From Nocardia vulneris (GTDB taxonomy: Bacteria > Actinomycetota > Actinomycetes > Mycobacteriales > Mycobacteriaceae): 64,000 nucleotides of DNA. Below are positions 41,371-51,230 of this stretch, piece after piece. The stretch covers positions 62,001 through 126,000 of the forward strand of contig NZ_BDCI01000023.1 in assembly GCF_001613425.1 (NCBI RefSeq), written 5' to 3'. Below the pieces are notes generated by a model. It searched no databases and had not been told where the DNA came from. It worked only from the letters and a program-made list of their open reading frames with translations. Position 1 is the stretch's first letter. Each line of letters begins with the position of its first letter. The position numbers and the translations under genes are program-made.

Positions 41371-42369
41371 CTACACCGCTTCCCGCAGTTCCGGAGCCAG
41401 CCCGAACAGCGGGAACAGTTTTTCGGTGTCGAGGAAGAAGTTGAGGCCGGAGATGGTGTCGCCGTCGAGTTCCAGGACCGTGATCGACCAGGGCACCCAG
41501 ACGCCGGGCTCGCCGCTCGGCTTGTAGTGGCCGAAGGCGGGGTGACCGTTGGCGCCCTCGAGGCGGATCATCCGGGAGTCGCGGCAACCGCTGCCGTGGC
41601 CGAGCATGAACGCGACCACGTTCTCCGGGCCGGAGATCCACAGCTCGATCGGCGGCATGGACAGCGCCACATCGGTTTTCAGCAGCGAGGTCAGGGTGTC
41701 CATGTCGTAGGCCTCGAAGGCCTTGACGAAGTTGTCGACCAGCTTGCGCTGGTCGTCGTCGGACTCGTCGTAGTTGTCCGAGGTGGTCGGCTGCACCTTG
41801 GACATGGTCGCCCTGGCCCGCTGCAGCGCGCTGTTGACCGACGCGGGCGACATGGTGAGGGCCTCAGCGGTCTCGTTGGCGGAGAACCGCAGCACCTCGC
41901 GCATGATCAGGATGGCGCGCTGGGTGGCGGGCAGGTGCTGGCAGGCGGCGACGAAGGCCAGCCGCAGGGTGTCCTTGGCCGAGGCGTGGTCGGCCGGGTC
42001 GGCGCCGAAGGCCAGGGCGTTCGGGATCGGCTCGATCCAGACGTAGTCCGGCTGGGGCGCGGGTAGGGGCGAGTCCGGTCGCGACGGACCGGACAGGTCC
42101 ATCGGCCTGGCCCGCCGCTGCGGGCCGTCGAGCATGTCCAGGCAGACATTGGTGGTGATCCGATACAGCCAGGAGCGCAGGCTCGCGCGACCCTCGAACG
42201 AGTCGTAGGACTTCCACGCGCGGGTGAAGGTCTCCTGGACCGCGTCTTCGGCCTCGAAGGAGGAGCCGAGCATGCGGTAGGCGTAAGCGCACAATTCCCG
42301 GCGGTGCTTCTCGAAGGATTCGAGGACGTCGGGAGCGAGGCCGGCGGTATGGCCGGACAAGTCGTTCAT
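41371..42369 (-). CDS. ECF sigma factor with C-terminal SnoaL-like domain (SigG-type)
   Basis: A 332-residue RNA polymerase sigma factor. Region 2 is AYRMLGSSFEAEDAVQETFT and SLRSWLYRITTNVCLDML. Region 4 is LPATQRAILIMREVLRFSANETAEAL with SVNSALQRARA. Residues of about 205-325 form an NTF2/SnoaL-like domain (WISGPENVVAFML). The architecture matches SigG/SigJ-type ECF factors, where the C-terminal domain controls activity in place of a separate anti-sigma factor. The ATG at 42369 is preferred over a GTG three codons upstream. It diverges from a VOC-family gene, a likely target. Confidence 0.85.
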   Translation of the reverse strand: MNDLSGHTAGLAPDVLESFEKHRRELCAYAYRMLGSSFEAEDAVQETFTRAWKSYDSFEGRASLRSWLYRITTNVCLDMLDGPQRRARPMDLSGPSRPDSPLPAPQPDYVWIEPIPNALAFGADPADHASAKDTLRLAFVAACQHLPATQRAILIMREVLRFSANETAEALTMSPASVNSALQRARATMSKVQPTTSDNYDESDDDQRKLVDNFVKAFEAYDMDTLTSLLKTDVALSMPPIELWISGPENVVAFMLGHGSGCRDSRMIRLEGANGHPAFGHYKPSGEPGVWVPWSITVLELDGDTISGLNFFLDTEKLFPLFGLAPELREAV

Positions 42370-42553
42370 GGATGTCACCCTGCCACAGCCCACCGACACA
42401 TCCCAGACCCAAAAGTCCGCTACCTGCGTTTTCAAGATCGCCGAACCGGGCCGTGTGCCCGGTCACATCGCCCGCTCAGCGATGAGTTCCGGCCGTGCGC
42501 GTCGTCTGCATAGATGCGCAGAAAACAGGCGGACTACGAAAAGGGACCGACAC

Positions 42554-42970
42554 ATGAGCAGCCGGATGATTTTTCTCAACTTCCCCGTCGCCGATCTGGA
42601 TCGGTCGAAGAAGTTCTACGAGGCGCTCGGCTGGAAGGTCAATCAGGAGTTCACCGACGACAACGCGGCGTGCATCGTGATCTACGACAACATCTGCATC
42701 ATGTTGCTGACCAGACAGTTTTTCACCACGTTCTGTCGTCGCCCGGTGGCCGAAACCACCGAAAGAATCGGCGCCTCTTACAGTTTGGCGCTGACCAGCG
42801 TCGCCGAGGTGGACTCCTACATCGGCGCGGCGCTGGCCGCGGGCGGCACCGAAGAGGTCAACGCGGAGAAGCGGGCGCAAGAAGAACAGGTCGGCATGTA
42901 CAGCCGCACGTTCATCGACCCCGACGGTCACCAGTGGGAGCCGTTCTGGATGGACTACCCGGTCGGCTGA
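42554..42970 (+). CDS. VOC/glyoxalase-family protein
   Basis: A 138-residue vicinal-oxygen-chelate fold protein (MIFLNFPVADLDRSKKFYEALG at the start, FIDPDGHQWEPFWMD at the end). Members include glyoxalase I, dioxygenases and resistance proteins; here the metal ligands are not fully recognisable, so the activity is open. A gaaaaggga site precedes the ATG. It faces the ECF sigma factor gene across 184 bases; such pairs are often regulator and target. Confidence 0.82.
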   Translation: MSSRMIFLNFPVADLDRSKKFYEALGWKVNQEFTDDNAACIVIYDNICIMLLTRQFFTTFCRRPVAETTERIGASYSLALTSVAEVDSYIGAALAAGGTEEVNAEKRAQEEQVGMYSRTFIDPDGHQWEPFWMDYPVG

Positions 42971-42983
42971 ATCCGTTGCGGAA

Positions 42984-43026
42984 GCGCCCCCTGGTCGCCG
43001 AAAGGCGCCGGGGGCGTGCTCTTTTC
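42984..43026 (+). terminator. Terminator after the VOC gene
   Basis: GCGCCCCC (from 42984) pairs with GGGGGCGT (to 43017), with an inner GTCGCC-gaaa-GGCG stem. CTTTT follows on the plus strand. It separates the VOC gene from the convergent echA19. Confidence 0.75.
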
Positions 43027-43807
43027 AGCTACCGGTGAAGGTCGGCTTGCGTTTTTCGGCGAAGGCCTTCGGACCTTCCTTGGCATCGGTGGATTTGAAC
43101 ACCGCCATGCCGAGCTTCGCGTCGATCTGGAATGCCGCTTCCTCGTGCATGCCTTCGGTTTCCCGGATGGTGCGCAGGATGGCCTGCACCGCGAGCGGAC
43201 CGTTCGCGGCGATTTGGGCCGCGAGCTCGAGCGCTTTGTCCAGCGCGCCGCCGTCCGGGACCACGTGCCCGATCAGGCCGATGTCCTTCGCTTCGGCCGC
43301 GGTGACGTGCCTGCCGGTCAGCAGGATGTCGGCGGCGACGGTGTAGGGGATCTGGCGGACCAGTCGCACGGCGGACCCGCCGAGCGGGAACAGTCCCCAG
43401 CGGGCTTCGGACACACCGAATTTCGCGCTTTCGCCGGCCACCCGGATGTCGGTGCCCTGCAGGATCTCGGTGCCGCCCGCGATGGCGGGGCCCTCGACCG
43501 CCGCGATCAGCGGCTTGGTGAGTCTGCGGCCCTTCAGCAGCGCCTCGATCTTCGACAGGTCCCAGCCGCCGCCCGCGAAGGAATCGCCGGGATGCTGCGC
43601 GGTCATCGCCTTCAGGTCCGCGCCCGCGCAGAACGCGCCGCCCGCACCGGTCAGGATCGCGACCCGGATGTCCGGATCGTTGTCCACCTGGTCCCAGGCG
43701 TCCCGCATGATCGCCATCATTTCGGCCGAGAGCGCGTTGCGCGCCTCGGGGCGATTCATCGTGACGATCAGGACATGATCGCGTTTCTCGACGAGACAGT
43801 GTGGCAT
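43025..43807 (-). CDS. echA19: Steroid enoyl-CoA hydratase EchA19
   Basis: A 260-residue crotonase-family hydratase. The oxyanion hole is built by GGAFCAGADLKAM and AAVEGPAIAGGTEILQGTDIRVA; the catalytic Glu region is SEARWGLFPLGGSAVRL. In M. tuberculosis EchA19 hydrates steroid side-chain enoyl-CoA and is divergent from fadD19, the same arrangement as here, with 60 bases and a KstR box between the starts. Confidence 0.88.
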   Translation of the reverse strand: MPHCLVEKRDHVLIVTMNRPEARNALSAEMMAIMRDAWDQVDNDPDIRVAILTGAGGAFCAGADLKAMTAQHPGDSFAGGGWDLSKIEALLKGRRLTKPLIAAVEGPAIAGGTEILQGTDIRVAGESAKFGVSEARWGLFPLGGSAVRLVRQIPYTVAADILLTGRHVTAAEAKDIGLIGHVVPDGGALDKALELAAQIAANGPLAVQAILRTIRETEGMHEEAAFQIDAKLGMAVFKSTDAKEGPKAFAEKRKPTFTGS

Positions 43808-43843
43808 CGGCGAATCTCCTGACTTTCGAACCTTGCCAGGAAC

Positions 43844-43857
43844 AGTAACACGTTCTA
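43844..43857. promoter_or_regulatory. KstR operator (echA19/fadD19)
   Basis: AGTAACACGTTCTA fits TnnAACnnGTTnnA except at the first base. It is shared by the divergent echA19 and fadD19; 10 bases separate it from the fadD19 GTG. Confidence 0.75.
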
Positions 43858-43867
43858 TTTTAGGGCT

Positions 43868-45517
43868 GTGAGCTACAACATAGCGGACCTTGTCGAACAC
43901 GCCATCGACCTGATGCCCGACCGCGTCGCGCTCGCGGACGACAGCCGTGAGGTCACCTACGCCCAGCTGGAGGAGCGCGCCAACAAATTGGCTCACTACC
44001 TGCTCGAACATGGTGTTCAGCCGGGCGACAAGGTGGGCATCTACTCGCGCAACACGATCGAGGCCGTCGAGGCCATGGTCGCGGTGTTCAAGGCGCGGGC
44101 GGTGATGGTCAACGTGAACTTCCGATACGTCGAGAACGAGTTGCAATACATCTTCGACAATTCGGACATGGTCGCGCTGATTCACGAGCGCCGCTACAGC
44201 GATCGGGTGGCCGGGGTGCTCCCGAAGACGCCGCTGCTGAAGACGGTGATCGTTGTCGACGACGATACGACCGGCAGCACCGTGACCGCAGCGGATTCGG
44301 TCGAATACGAGGCTGCGCTGGCCGCCGCGTCGGGGGAGCGTGACTTCGGTGAACGCTCCGGTGACGACATCTTCATGCTCTACACCGGTGGCACCACGGG
44401 GCTGCCGAAGGGTGTGATGTGGCGGCACGAGGACTGGTGGCGGGTGCTCGGCGGCGGTATCAACTTCCTCAGCGGCGAATACGTCCAGGACGAGTGGCAT
44501 CAGTCCAAGCAGGGCGCGGGTAACCCGCAGATGGTGCGGTTCCCGATTCCGCCGATGATCCACGGTGGCTCGCAGACGGCGACCTTCCACAGCCTGTTCG
44601 ACGGTGGCAAGGCCGTGATGATCCCCGAGTTCACCGGGCACGGGGTGTGGCAGCACATCGACCGGCACAAGATCAACCTCATCTTCATCACCGGCGACGC
44701 GATGGCCCGGCCGATGGTCGACGCACTGCTCGAGGGGAACCCGGAAACCGGTGCGCCCTACGATCTTTCGACTCTGTACGTGATCGCCAGCAGCGCTGCG
44801 CTGTTCTCGCCGACGCTCAAGGACAAGTTCCTCGAACTGCTGCCGAACCGGATGATCACCGATTCCATCGGGTCCTCGGAGACCGGTTTCGGTGGGCTGT
44901 CGGTAATCGCCAAGGGCGCCAACCACACCGGTGGTCCGCGGGTGAAGATCGACGCCGCCACCGAGGTGCTCGACGAGGACGGCAATCCGGTGGTGCCCGG
45001 CTCCGGGCAGGTCGGGCTCATCGCGCGCAAGGGCCACATCCCGGTCGGCTACTACAAGGACGAGGCCAAGACCGCGGCAACGTTCAAGGAGTTCAACGGG
45101 ATTCGCTACTCGATCCCCGGCGACTACGCCCGGGTCGAGGAGGACGGCACGGTCACCATGCTCGGCCGCGGCTCGGTCAGCATCAACAGCGGCGGCGAGA
45201 AGATCTACCCCGAAGAGGTCGAGGGCGCGCTGAAGTGCCATCCCGAGGTCTTCGACGCCCTCGTCGTCGGCGTCGAGGACGAGCGCTGGGGCCAGCGGGT
45301 CGCCGCCGTCGTCCAGTGCCGCGGCGACAAGCGCCCCACCCTCGAGGAGCTGCGCCCCGTCCTCACCCAGGAGATCGCCCCCTACAAACTCCCCCGCAGC
45401 CTCTGGTTCGTCGACCAGATCAAGCGCAACCCCGCCGGCAAGCCCGACTACCGCTGGGCCAAAGCCCAAACCGACGAACGCCCCGCCGACGAACACGCAG
45501 AAGCAAGTACCAAGTAG
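43868..45517 (+). CDS. fadD19: Steroid C26-oate CoA ligase FadD19
   Basis: A 549-residue acyl-CoA ligase matching FadD19 closely: NIADLVEHAIDLMPDRVALA, MVNVNFRYVENELQYIFDNS, P-loop YTGGTTGLPKGVMWRHED, DSIGSSETGFGG, GRGSVSINSGGEKIYPEEVE and terminal NPAGKPDYRWAK. FadD19 activates the C26 carboxylate of the sterol side chain and is needed for C24-branched sterols in Rhodococcus. The GTG has no strong ribosome site, and TATTTT lies at -12 to -7, so the message is probably leaderless. A 15-bp perfect hairpin follows the gene. Confidence 0.92.
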   Translation: MSYNIADLVEHAIDLMPDRVALADDSREVTYAQLEERANKLAHYLLEHGVQPGDKVGIYSRNTIEAVEAMVAVFKARAVMVNVNFRYVENELQYIFDNSDMVALIHERRYSDRVAGVLPKTPLLKTVIVVDDDTTGSTVTAADSVEYEAALAAASGERDFGERSGDDIFMLYTGGTTGLPKGVMWRHEDWWRVLGGGINFLSGEYVQDEWHQSKQGAGNPQMVRFPIPPMIHGGSQTATFHSLFDGGKAVMIPEFTGHGVWQHIDRHKINLIFITGDAMARPMVDALLEGNPETGAPYDLSTLYVIASSAALFSPTLKDKFLELLPNRMITDSIGSSETGFGGLSVIAKGANHTGGPRVKIDAATEVLDEDGNPVVPGSGQVGLIARKGHIPVGYYKDEAKTAATFKEFNGIRYSIPGDYARVEEDGTVTMLGRGSVSINSGGEKIYPEEVEGALKCHPEVFDALVVGVEDERWGQRVAAVVQCRGDKRPTLEELRPVLTQEIAPYKLPRSLWFVDQIKRNPAGKPDYRWAKAQTDERPADEHAEASTK

Positions 45518-45531
45518 ACCGCGCACGCATA

Positions 45532-45566
45532 CCGAGGGCCGCCACGAATGCCGTGGCGGCCCTCGG
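45532..45566. terminator. Perfect 15-bp hairpin after fadD19
   Basis: CCGAGGGCCGCCACG (45532-45546) pairs exactly with CGTGGCGGCCCTCGG (45552-45566) around aatgc. It lies between the convergent fadD19 and fadE27 and lacks a long T-run. Confidence 0.85.
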
Positions 45567-45609
45567 CGTTTGCGTCACGTGTAACTCGGGCCCGTGCAAA
45601 TGCGAACGG

Positions 45610-45627
45610 CCCGCCGGGATCGGCGGG
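45610..45627. terminator. Second hairpin, fadE27 side
   Basis: CCCGCCG (45610-45616) pairs with CGGCGGG (45621-45627) around ggat, 17 bases past the fadE27 stop on the minus strand. Confidence 0.5.
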
Positions 45628-45643
45628 CGGTTCGAGGGGTGGG

Positions 45644-46747
45644 TCAGGTGGGGTTGGTGGTGAGGAGGGTGCCGAGGGCGCGGAGGTGGTCGGTGGCGGC
45701 GCCGAGGGCGAATTCGTGGTGTTTGGCGGCGGTGAAGTAGTTGTGCACGATGTGGTCGCGGTCGATGCCGACGCCGCCGTGGATGTGTACGACGGTGTGC
45801 GCTACGCGGTGGCCGGCGTCGGCGGCCCAGAACTTGGCGGTGTGCACGGCCGCGGCGCTCGGCAGGTCCTCGGAGAGCTGCCAGGCTGCCTGGGTGACCG
45901 CCAGACGCAGGCCCTGGACATCGATGTAGGCGTCGGCGAGCCGCTGGGCCACGGCCTGGAAGCTGCCCACTGCCTTGCCGAATTGTTCACGCTCGCGGGC
46001 GTATTCGGCGACCAGGTCGAGTGCGCGCTCCACCGTGCCGAGCTGGAGCGCACTGAGGCCGAGCCAGGCCCGGGTCAGTATCCAGTCCAGGATCTCGGCA
46101 CCCTGTTCGACGGTGCCGACCAATTCGCCGGGGGCATCGGCGAATTCGACGAGGTACTCGGGGCTGCGATCGACGACCTGCTGCGCGGTCACCCTCGCCG
46201 CGGCGGGATCGACCAGGAACACCGCGGGTGCGCCCGCGACGGTGGCCGGGACCAGGATGCGCTCGGCGCGATCGGCCACCGGCACCGTGGTTTTGACGCC
46301 GGTGAGCCGCCAGCCGCCCGCCGCCTCGACCGCGACGGTGGCGGGCCTGGCCATATCCCAGTTGTGCTCTTCGGTCAGCGCCGCGGTCAGGATCACCTGG
46401 CCCGCGCCCGCCTGGGTCGCCAGATCCTGTTGCGCCGCATCGCCGAACCGGGCCAGCGCGCCCGCGCCGACCGCGATCGACCAGAGGTAGGGCACGGCGG
46501 CGAGCGACTTGCCGAGTTCGCGCAGCACGGCGGTCTGTTCGAGCACGCCGAAGTCGCCGCCGCCCACGGACTCCGGCAGCGCCGCCGCGAGCACGCCGGT
46601 GTCGGCGAGCGAACTCCACAGCGCCGCGTCGAATCGTTCGTCGGCCTTGTCGAGTTCGCGCAGCCGGTCGGCGGTGACGAGCTTGGCGCACACCTCGCCG
46701 GTCAGCCGGGCCAGATCGAGTTGGGCTTCGGTGGGAGTGAAATCCAT
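45644..46747 (-). CDS. fadE27: Acyl-CoA dehydrogenase FadE27 (ChsE5)
   Basis: A 367-residue acyl-CoA dehydrogenase-like subunit (MDFTPTEAQLDLARLTGEVC at the start; YAREREQFGKAVGSFQAVAQRLADAY and HIHGGVGIDRDHIVHNYFTA near the end). In M. tuberculosis FadE26 and FadE27 form a heterotetramer that dehydrogenates the first steroid side-chain CoA ester; FadE27 supplies FAD contacts but not the catalytic Glu. It follows fadE26 by 21 bases on the same strand, matching Rv3504-Rv3505. Confidence 0.9.
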   Translation of the reverse strand: MDFTPTEAQLDLARLTGEVCAKLVTADRLRELDKADERFDAALWSSLADTGVLAAALPESVGGGDFGVLEQTAVLRELGKSLAAVPYLWSIAVGAGALARFGDAAQQDLATQAGAGQVILTAALTEEHNWDMARPATVAVEAAGGWRLTGVKTTVPVADRAERILVPATVAGAPAVFLVDPAAARVTAQQVVDRSPEYLVEFADAPGELVGTVEQGAEILDWILTRAWLGLSALQLGTVERALDLVAEYAREREQFGKAVGSFQAVAQRLADAYIDVQGLRLAVTQAAWQLSEDLPSAAAVHTAKFWAADAGHRVAHTVVHIHGGVGIDRDHIVHNYFTAAKHHEFALGAATDHLRALGTLLTTNPT

Positions 46748-46768
46748 GTCAGCTCTCTGCTTTCCGGA

Positions 46769-47962
<1,194 letters not shown>

Positions 47963-48016
47963 GGCAAATACCTCATGCCTTCTCGATGTGGGTGCATCCG
48001 ATCATTGCATACCGAC

Positions 48017-48030
48017 TGAAACATGTTCCA
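48017..48030. promoter_or_regulatory. KstR operator (fadE26/fdxD)
   Basis: TGAAACATGTTCCA fits TnnAACnnGTTnnA at every fixed position. It lies 54 bases before the fadE26 start and 87 before fdxD. Confidence 0.82.
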
Positions 48031-48117
48031 GTATTGCTACTGAATCCGGTCGATAGCGCCACCTGCGGCGGTACCGGCTTGTTAGGGTTCGCCAAGGATC
48101 GCGGTAAAGGAGTTCTC

Positions 48118-48306
48118 ATGAAGGTAAGCGTCGATCTGGATCAGTGCGAAGCGAACGGAATCTGCGTCGGAATCGCCCCCGACGTGTTCGAACTCGATGA
48201 CGAAGACCAGTTGCACATCCTGACGGCCGAGGTGCCGGCCGACCGCGTCGCCGACGTCGAGGACGCGGTCGCGCAATGTCCGAAAGCGGCGCTGCGGCTC
48301 CAGTGA
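48118..48306 (+). CDS. fdxD: Ferredoxin FdxD (probable 3Fe-4S)
   Basis: A 62-residue ferredoxin with CEANGIC near residues 10-16 and a final CPKAALRL, giving three cluster Cys in the C-x5-C...CP pattern of actinobacterial 3Fe-4S ferredoxins. These often donate electrons to P450s, so it may serve Cyp125. A strong aaaggag site precedes the ATG. Position matches M. tuberculosis Rv3503c, between fadE26 and hsd4A. A perfect KstR box follows before hsd4A. Confidence 0.9.
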   Translation: MKVSVDLDQCEANGICVGIAPDVFELDDEDQLHILTAEVPADRVADVEDAVAQCPKAALRLQ

Positions 48307-48326
48307 AATGGTCCCTTGCCATCGGC

Positions 48327-48340
48327 TGGAACACGTTCTA
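48327..48340. promoter_or_regulatory. KstR operator (hsd4A)
   Basis: TGGAACACGTTCTA fits the KstR consensus at every fixed position. It lies 11 bases before the GTG at 48352, overlapping a TAGGGT -10-like element. Confidence 0.85.
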
Positions 48341-48351
48341 GGGTCGGCCCC

Positions 48352-49257
48352 GTGGACGATGTAGATGTGAGCCTGGCCGGACGAGTGGCGATCGTGACCG
48401 GAGCGGGCGCCGGGCTGGGGCGGGCAGAGGCGCTCGCGTTGGCCGGTGCCGGAGCCTCGGTGGTGATCAACGACCTGGCCGAATCGGATGCGGTGTCCGA
48501 CACCCTGTCCGAGCTCCGCGCGCTCGGCGCCAAGGCCGAGTTCGTCGCGGGCAGCATCGCCGAACGGGCCACCGCGGACGCGCTGATCCGCACCGCCGAG
48601 GAAGCCTTCGGTGGTGTGCACATCGTGGTGAACAACGCCGGGATCACCAGGGACCGGATGCTGTTCAACATGTCCGACGAGGATTTCGACGCCGTCGTCG
48701 CGGTACATCTGCGCGGTCATTTCCTGTTGTCCCGCAATGCCGCGGCCTATTGGCGCGGCAAGTCGAAGGCGGCCGGCGCGCCGGTCTACGGCAGGCTGAT
48801 CAACACCTCGTCGGAGGCCGGTCTGCTCGGCCCGGAGGGGCAGGCGAACTACGGCGCCGCCAAGGCGGGCATCACCGCGTTGACGTTGTCGGCGGCGCGG
48901 GCGCTGTCGCGCTACGGCGTGCGCGCCAACGCGATCGCGCCCCGCGCACGGACCGCGATGACCGAAGCGGTGTTCAGCGCCGCGCCCGAGGGCACGGTCG
49001 ATCCACTCTCTCCTGATCATGTGGCCCGGCTCGTCGCCTATCTCGCGTCACCGGCCGCCGACGCGGTGAACGGTCAGCTGTTCGTGGTCTACGGCGCGAT
49101 GGTGGCGCTCATGGCCGCGCCCGTCGTCGAGCAACGGTTCGACGCCGCGGACGGTCAGTGGTCGCCGGGCGATCTCGCGGCCACCCTCGGCGGCTACTTC
49201 GCCGAACGCCCTGCCGGGCAGACCTTCTCGGCTTCGGCGCTGCTCGATCTCGGCTGA
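48352..49257 (+). CDS. hsd4A: 17-beta-hydroxysteroid / hydroxyacyl-CoA dehydrogenase Hsd4A
   Basis: A 301-residue SDR of the multifunctional-enzyme-2 type: VTGAGAGLGRAEAL, NNAGITRDRMLFNM, HLRGHFLLSRNAAAYWRG, NTSSEAGLLGPEGQANYGAA. It corresponds to Rv3502c/Hsd4A, reported to oxidise 17-beta-hydroxysteroids and a C22 3-hydroxyacyl-CoA side-chain intermediate. The GTG at 48352 is chosen because the KstR box and -10 element lie just upstream, with no clear ribosome site. The same family occurs at 25.5-26.4 kb. Confidence 0.88.
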   Translation: MDDVDVSLAGRVAIVTGAGAGLGRAEALALAGAGASVVINDLAESDAVSDTLSELRALGAKAEFVAGSIAERATADALIRTAEEAFGGVHIVVNNAGITRDRMLFNMSDEDFDAVVAVHLRGHFLLSRNAAAYWRGKSKAAGAPVYGRLINTSSEAGLLGPEGQANYGAAKAGITALTLSAARALSRYGVRANAIAPRARTAMTEAVFSAAPEGTVDPLSPDHVARLVAYLASPAADAVNGQLFVVYGAMVALMAAPVVEQRFDAADGQWSPGDLAATLGGYFAERPAGQTFSASALLDLG

Positions 49258-49436
49258 GCCCGGCTCGCCGCCGCCCGATCTCCGGCGCGAAACATGCGCA
49301 GCGAGGATCGGTATCTGCAAGACCCACTCGACACGAACTGCTGATCAACCGACCAACTGTTGATCAAGGGTCCGGCACTTGGTAGACATTGGGTGTCGAG
49401 ATGTGCTCCGCCTCACAAAGGTGGGATCAATCTCTC

Positions 49437-49450
49437 TGACACCCGTTCCA
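49437..49450. promoter_or_regulatory. KstR operator candidate (mce4, distal)
   Basis: TGACACCCGTTCCA fits TnnAACnnGTTnnA with one mismatch (CAC for AAC). Confidence 0.5.
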
Positions 49451-49514
49451 GATTTATATGCCGATGCAGCTAAAAAGTGCAGTTCAAAAGTGACAAACAT
49501 CTTCCGGCAACGTT

Positions 49515-49528
49515 GTGAACGTGTTCTA
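49515..49528. promoter_or_regulatory. KstR operator (mce4, proximal)
   Basis: GTGAACGTGTTCTA fits the consensus except at the first base. It lies 77 bases before yrbE4A and should control the whole mce4 operon. Confidence 0.72.
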
Positions 49529-49605
49529 ATCAATGAGGCGGTGCGGCCTCGGTGAAGAATCGTGCCGTGAGGTTGTACGCAGGTTCTGAGCAAGGAGGTT
49601 CGTAG

Positions 49606-50370
49606 ATGAACGAGGTCCTTGCCGTGCCATTGCGGGCCGTCGGCGGGTTCTTCGAACTGACTGCCGAAGTCGCACGCGCCAGCGTGCGCAGGCCATTTCA
49701 ATGGCGCGAGTTCATCGACCAGTCCTGGTTCATCGCACGGGTCTCGATCGTGCCGACGCTGTTGGTCGCGATTCCATTCACGGTTTTGGTGAGCTTCACC
49801 CTCAACATCTTGTTGCGCGAGATCGGCGCGGCCGATCTCAGCGGCGCGGGCGCGGCGTTCGGCGCGGTGACCCAGGTCGGCCCGATCGTGACGGTGCTGA
49901 TCGTGGCGGGCGCCGGGGCCACCGCGATCTGTGCTGACCTGGGCGCCCGCACGATTCGCGAGGAAATCGACGCGATGCGGGTGCTCGGTATCAACCCGGT
50001 GCAGCGACTGGTGGTGCCGCGCGTGCTCGCCTCCATGTTCGTCGCGTTGATGCTCAACAGCCTGGTCTGCACCATCGGCATCGTCGGCGGATTTCTCTTC
50101 TCGGTGTTTCTGCAGGACGTGAACCCCGGCGCGTTCGTCAACGGCATCACGCTGCTGACGCATTTGCCCGAATTGATCATCTCGGAAGTGAAGGCCGGAT
50201 TGTTCGGGCTGATCGCCGGGCTGGTGGCCTGTTATCTGGGTTTGAATGTCAAAGGTGGTCCCAAGAGTGTCGGTGATGCGGTGAATCAGACCGTCGTCTT
50301 CGCCTTTATGGCTTTGTTCGTCGTGAACGTGGTGGTCACCGCGGTAGGCATCAAGTTCACGGCGCGGTGA
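49606..50370 (+). CDS. yrbE4A: Mce4 permease YrbE4A
   Basis: A 254-residue MlaE/YrbE-type permease with about five to six membrane helices. The conserved coupling segment is ARTIREEIDAMRVLGINPVQ, near residues 115-134, and a Gly-rich C-terminal end follows (YLGLNVKGGPKSVGDAVNQT). With YrbE4B and an ATPase encoded elsewhere it forms the inner-membrane part of the Mce4 steroid importer. Strong ribosome site. First gene of the operon. Confidence 0.93.
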   Translation: MNEVLAVPLRAVGGFFELTAEVARASVRRPFQWREFIDQSWFIARVSIVPTLLVAIPFTVLVSFTLNILLREIGAADLSGAGAAFGAVTQVGPIVTVLIVAGAGATAICADLGARTIREEIDAMRVLGINPVQRLVVPRVLASMFVALMLNSLVCTIGIVGGFLFSVFLQDVNPGAFVNGITLLTHLPELIISEVKAGLFGLIAGLVACYLGLNVKGGPKSVGDAVNQTVVFAFMALFVVNVVVTAVGIKFTAR

Positions 50371-50374
50371 CCGC

Positions 50375-51226
50375 ATGGCCTTCGTGATCGAATCCCGCTT
50401 CCCGCGTACCGTTCGACGGGTGCGTCGGATGTCGGACTCGCTCGATTCTGTCGGTAAACAGGCTGTGTTCTACGCGCAGGCGCTGGGGGCCATTCCGCGC
50501 GCGCTCACCCACTATCGGACCGAGACCATTCGATTGATCGCCGAAATCAGTATGGGCAGCGGTGCTTTGGCGGTGATCGGCGGCACCGTGGTGATCGTCG
50601 GCTTCCTCACCCTGTTCGCCGGCGGCACCATCGCGGTGCAGGGCTACAGCTCGCTCGGCAATATCGGCGTCGAGGCGCTCACCGGATTCTTCGCGGCCTT
50701 CATCAATGTCCGCATCGCCGCCCCGGTCATCTCCGGCATCGGTCTGGCCGCCACCATCGGCGCCGGCTCGACCGCGCAGCTCGGCGCCATGCGGGTGGCC
50801 GAGGAGATCGACGCGCTCGAGTCCATGGCCATCCGGCCGGTGCCGTACCTGGTCGGCACCCGGGTGCTGGCCGGGATGATCGCGATCGTGCCGCTGTACG
50901 CGCTCGCCGTGATCGCGTCCTTCCTGGCCAGCCGGTTCGCCACGGTCGTCATCTACGGGCAGTCGGCGGGCGTGTACGACCACTACTTCTCCACCTTCCT
51001 GATCCCGAGCGACATCCTCTGGTCGTTCGCGCAGGCGATCTTCATGGCCTTGGCGGTCATGCTCATCCATACCTACTACGGCTACAACGCCGCGGGCGGC
51101 CCGGTCGGGGTCGGCGTGGCGGTCGGCAACGCGGTGCGGACCTCGCTGGTCGCGGTGGTCACGGTGACACTGCTGATCTCGCTGGCCATCTACGGCACCT
51201 CCGGCAACTTCCACCTCTCCGGATAG
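50375..51226 (+). CDS. yrbE4B: Mce4 permease YrbE4B
   Basis: A 283-residue YrbE permease, paralogous to YrbE4A, with a longer cytoplasmic N-terminus and about six helices. The coupling segment is MRVAEEIDALESMAIRPVPY, and the tail is YYGYNAAGGPVGVGVAVG. It pairs with YrbE4A in the importer. It starts four bases after the yrbE4A stop. Confidence 0.93.
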   Translation: MAFVIESRFPRTVRRVRRMSDSLDSVGKQAVFYAQALGAIPRALTHYRTETIRLIAEISMGSGALAVIGGTVVIVGFLTLFAGGTIAVQGYSSLGNIGVEALTGFFAAFINVRIAAPVISGIGLAATIGAGSTAQLGAMRVAEEIDALESMAIRPVPYLVGTRVLAGMIAIVPLYALAVIASFLASRFATVVIYGQSAGVYDHYFSTFLIPSDILWSFAQAIFMALAVMLIHTYYGYNAAGGPVGVGVAVGNAVRTSLVAVVTVTLLISLAIYGTSGNFHLSG

Positions 51227-51230
51227 CGAT

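Larger units (their letters stand above)
49258..49605. other. 348-base control region upstream of mce4
   Basis: AT-richer than its surroundings. It contains two KstR-like sites (49437-49450 and 49515-49528) and a strong caaggagg ribosome site just before yrbE4A. No coding frame is supported. Confidence 0.7.
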
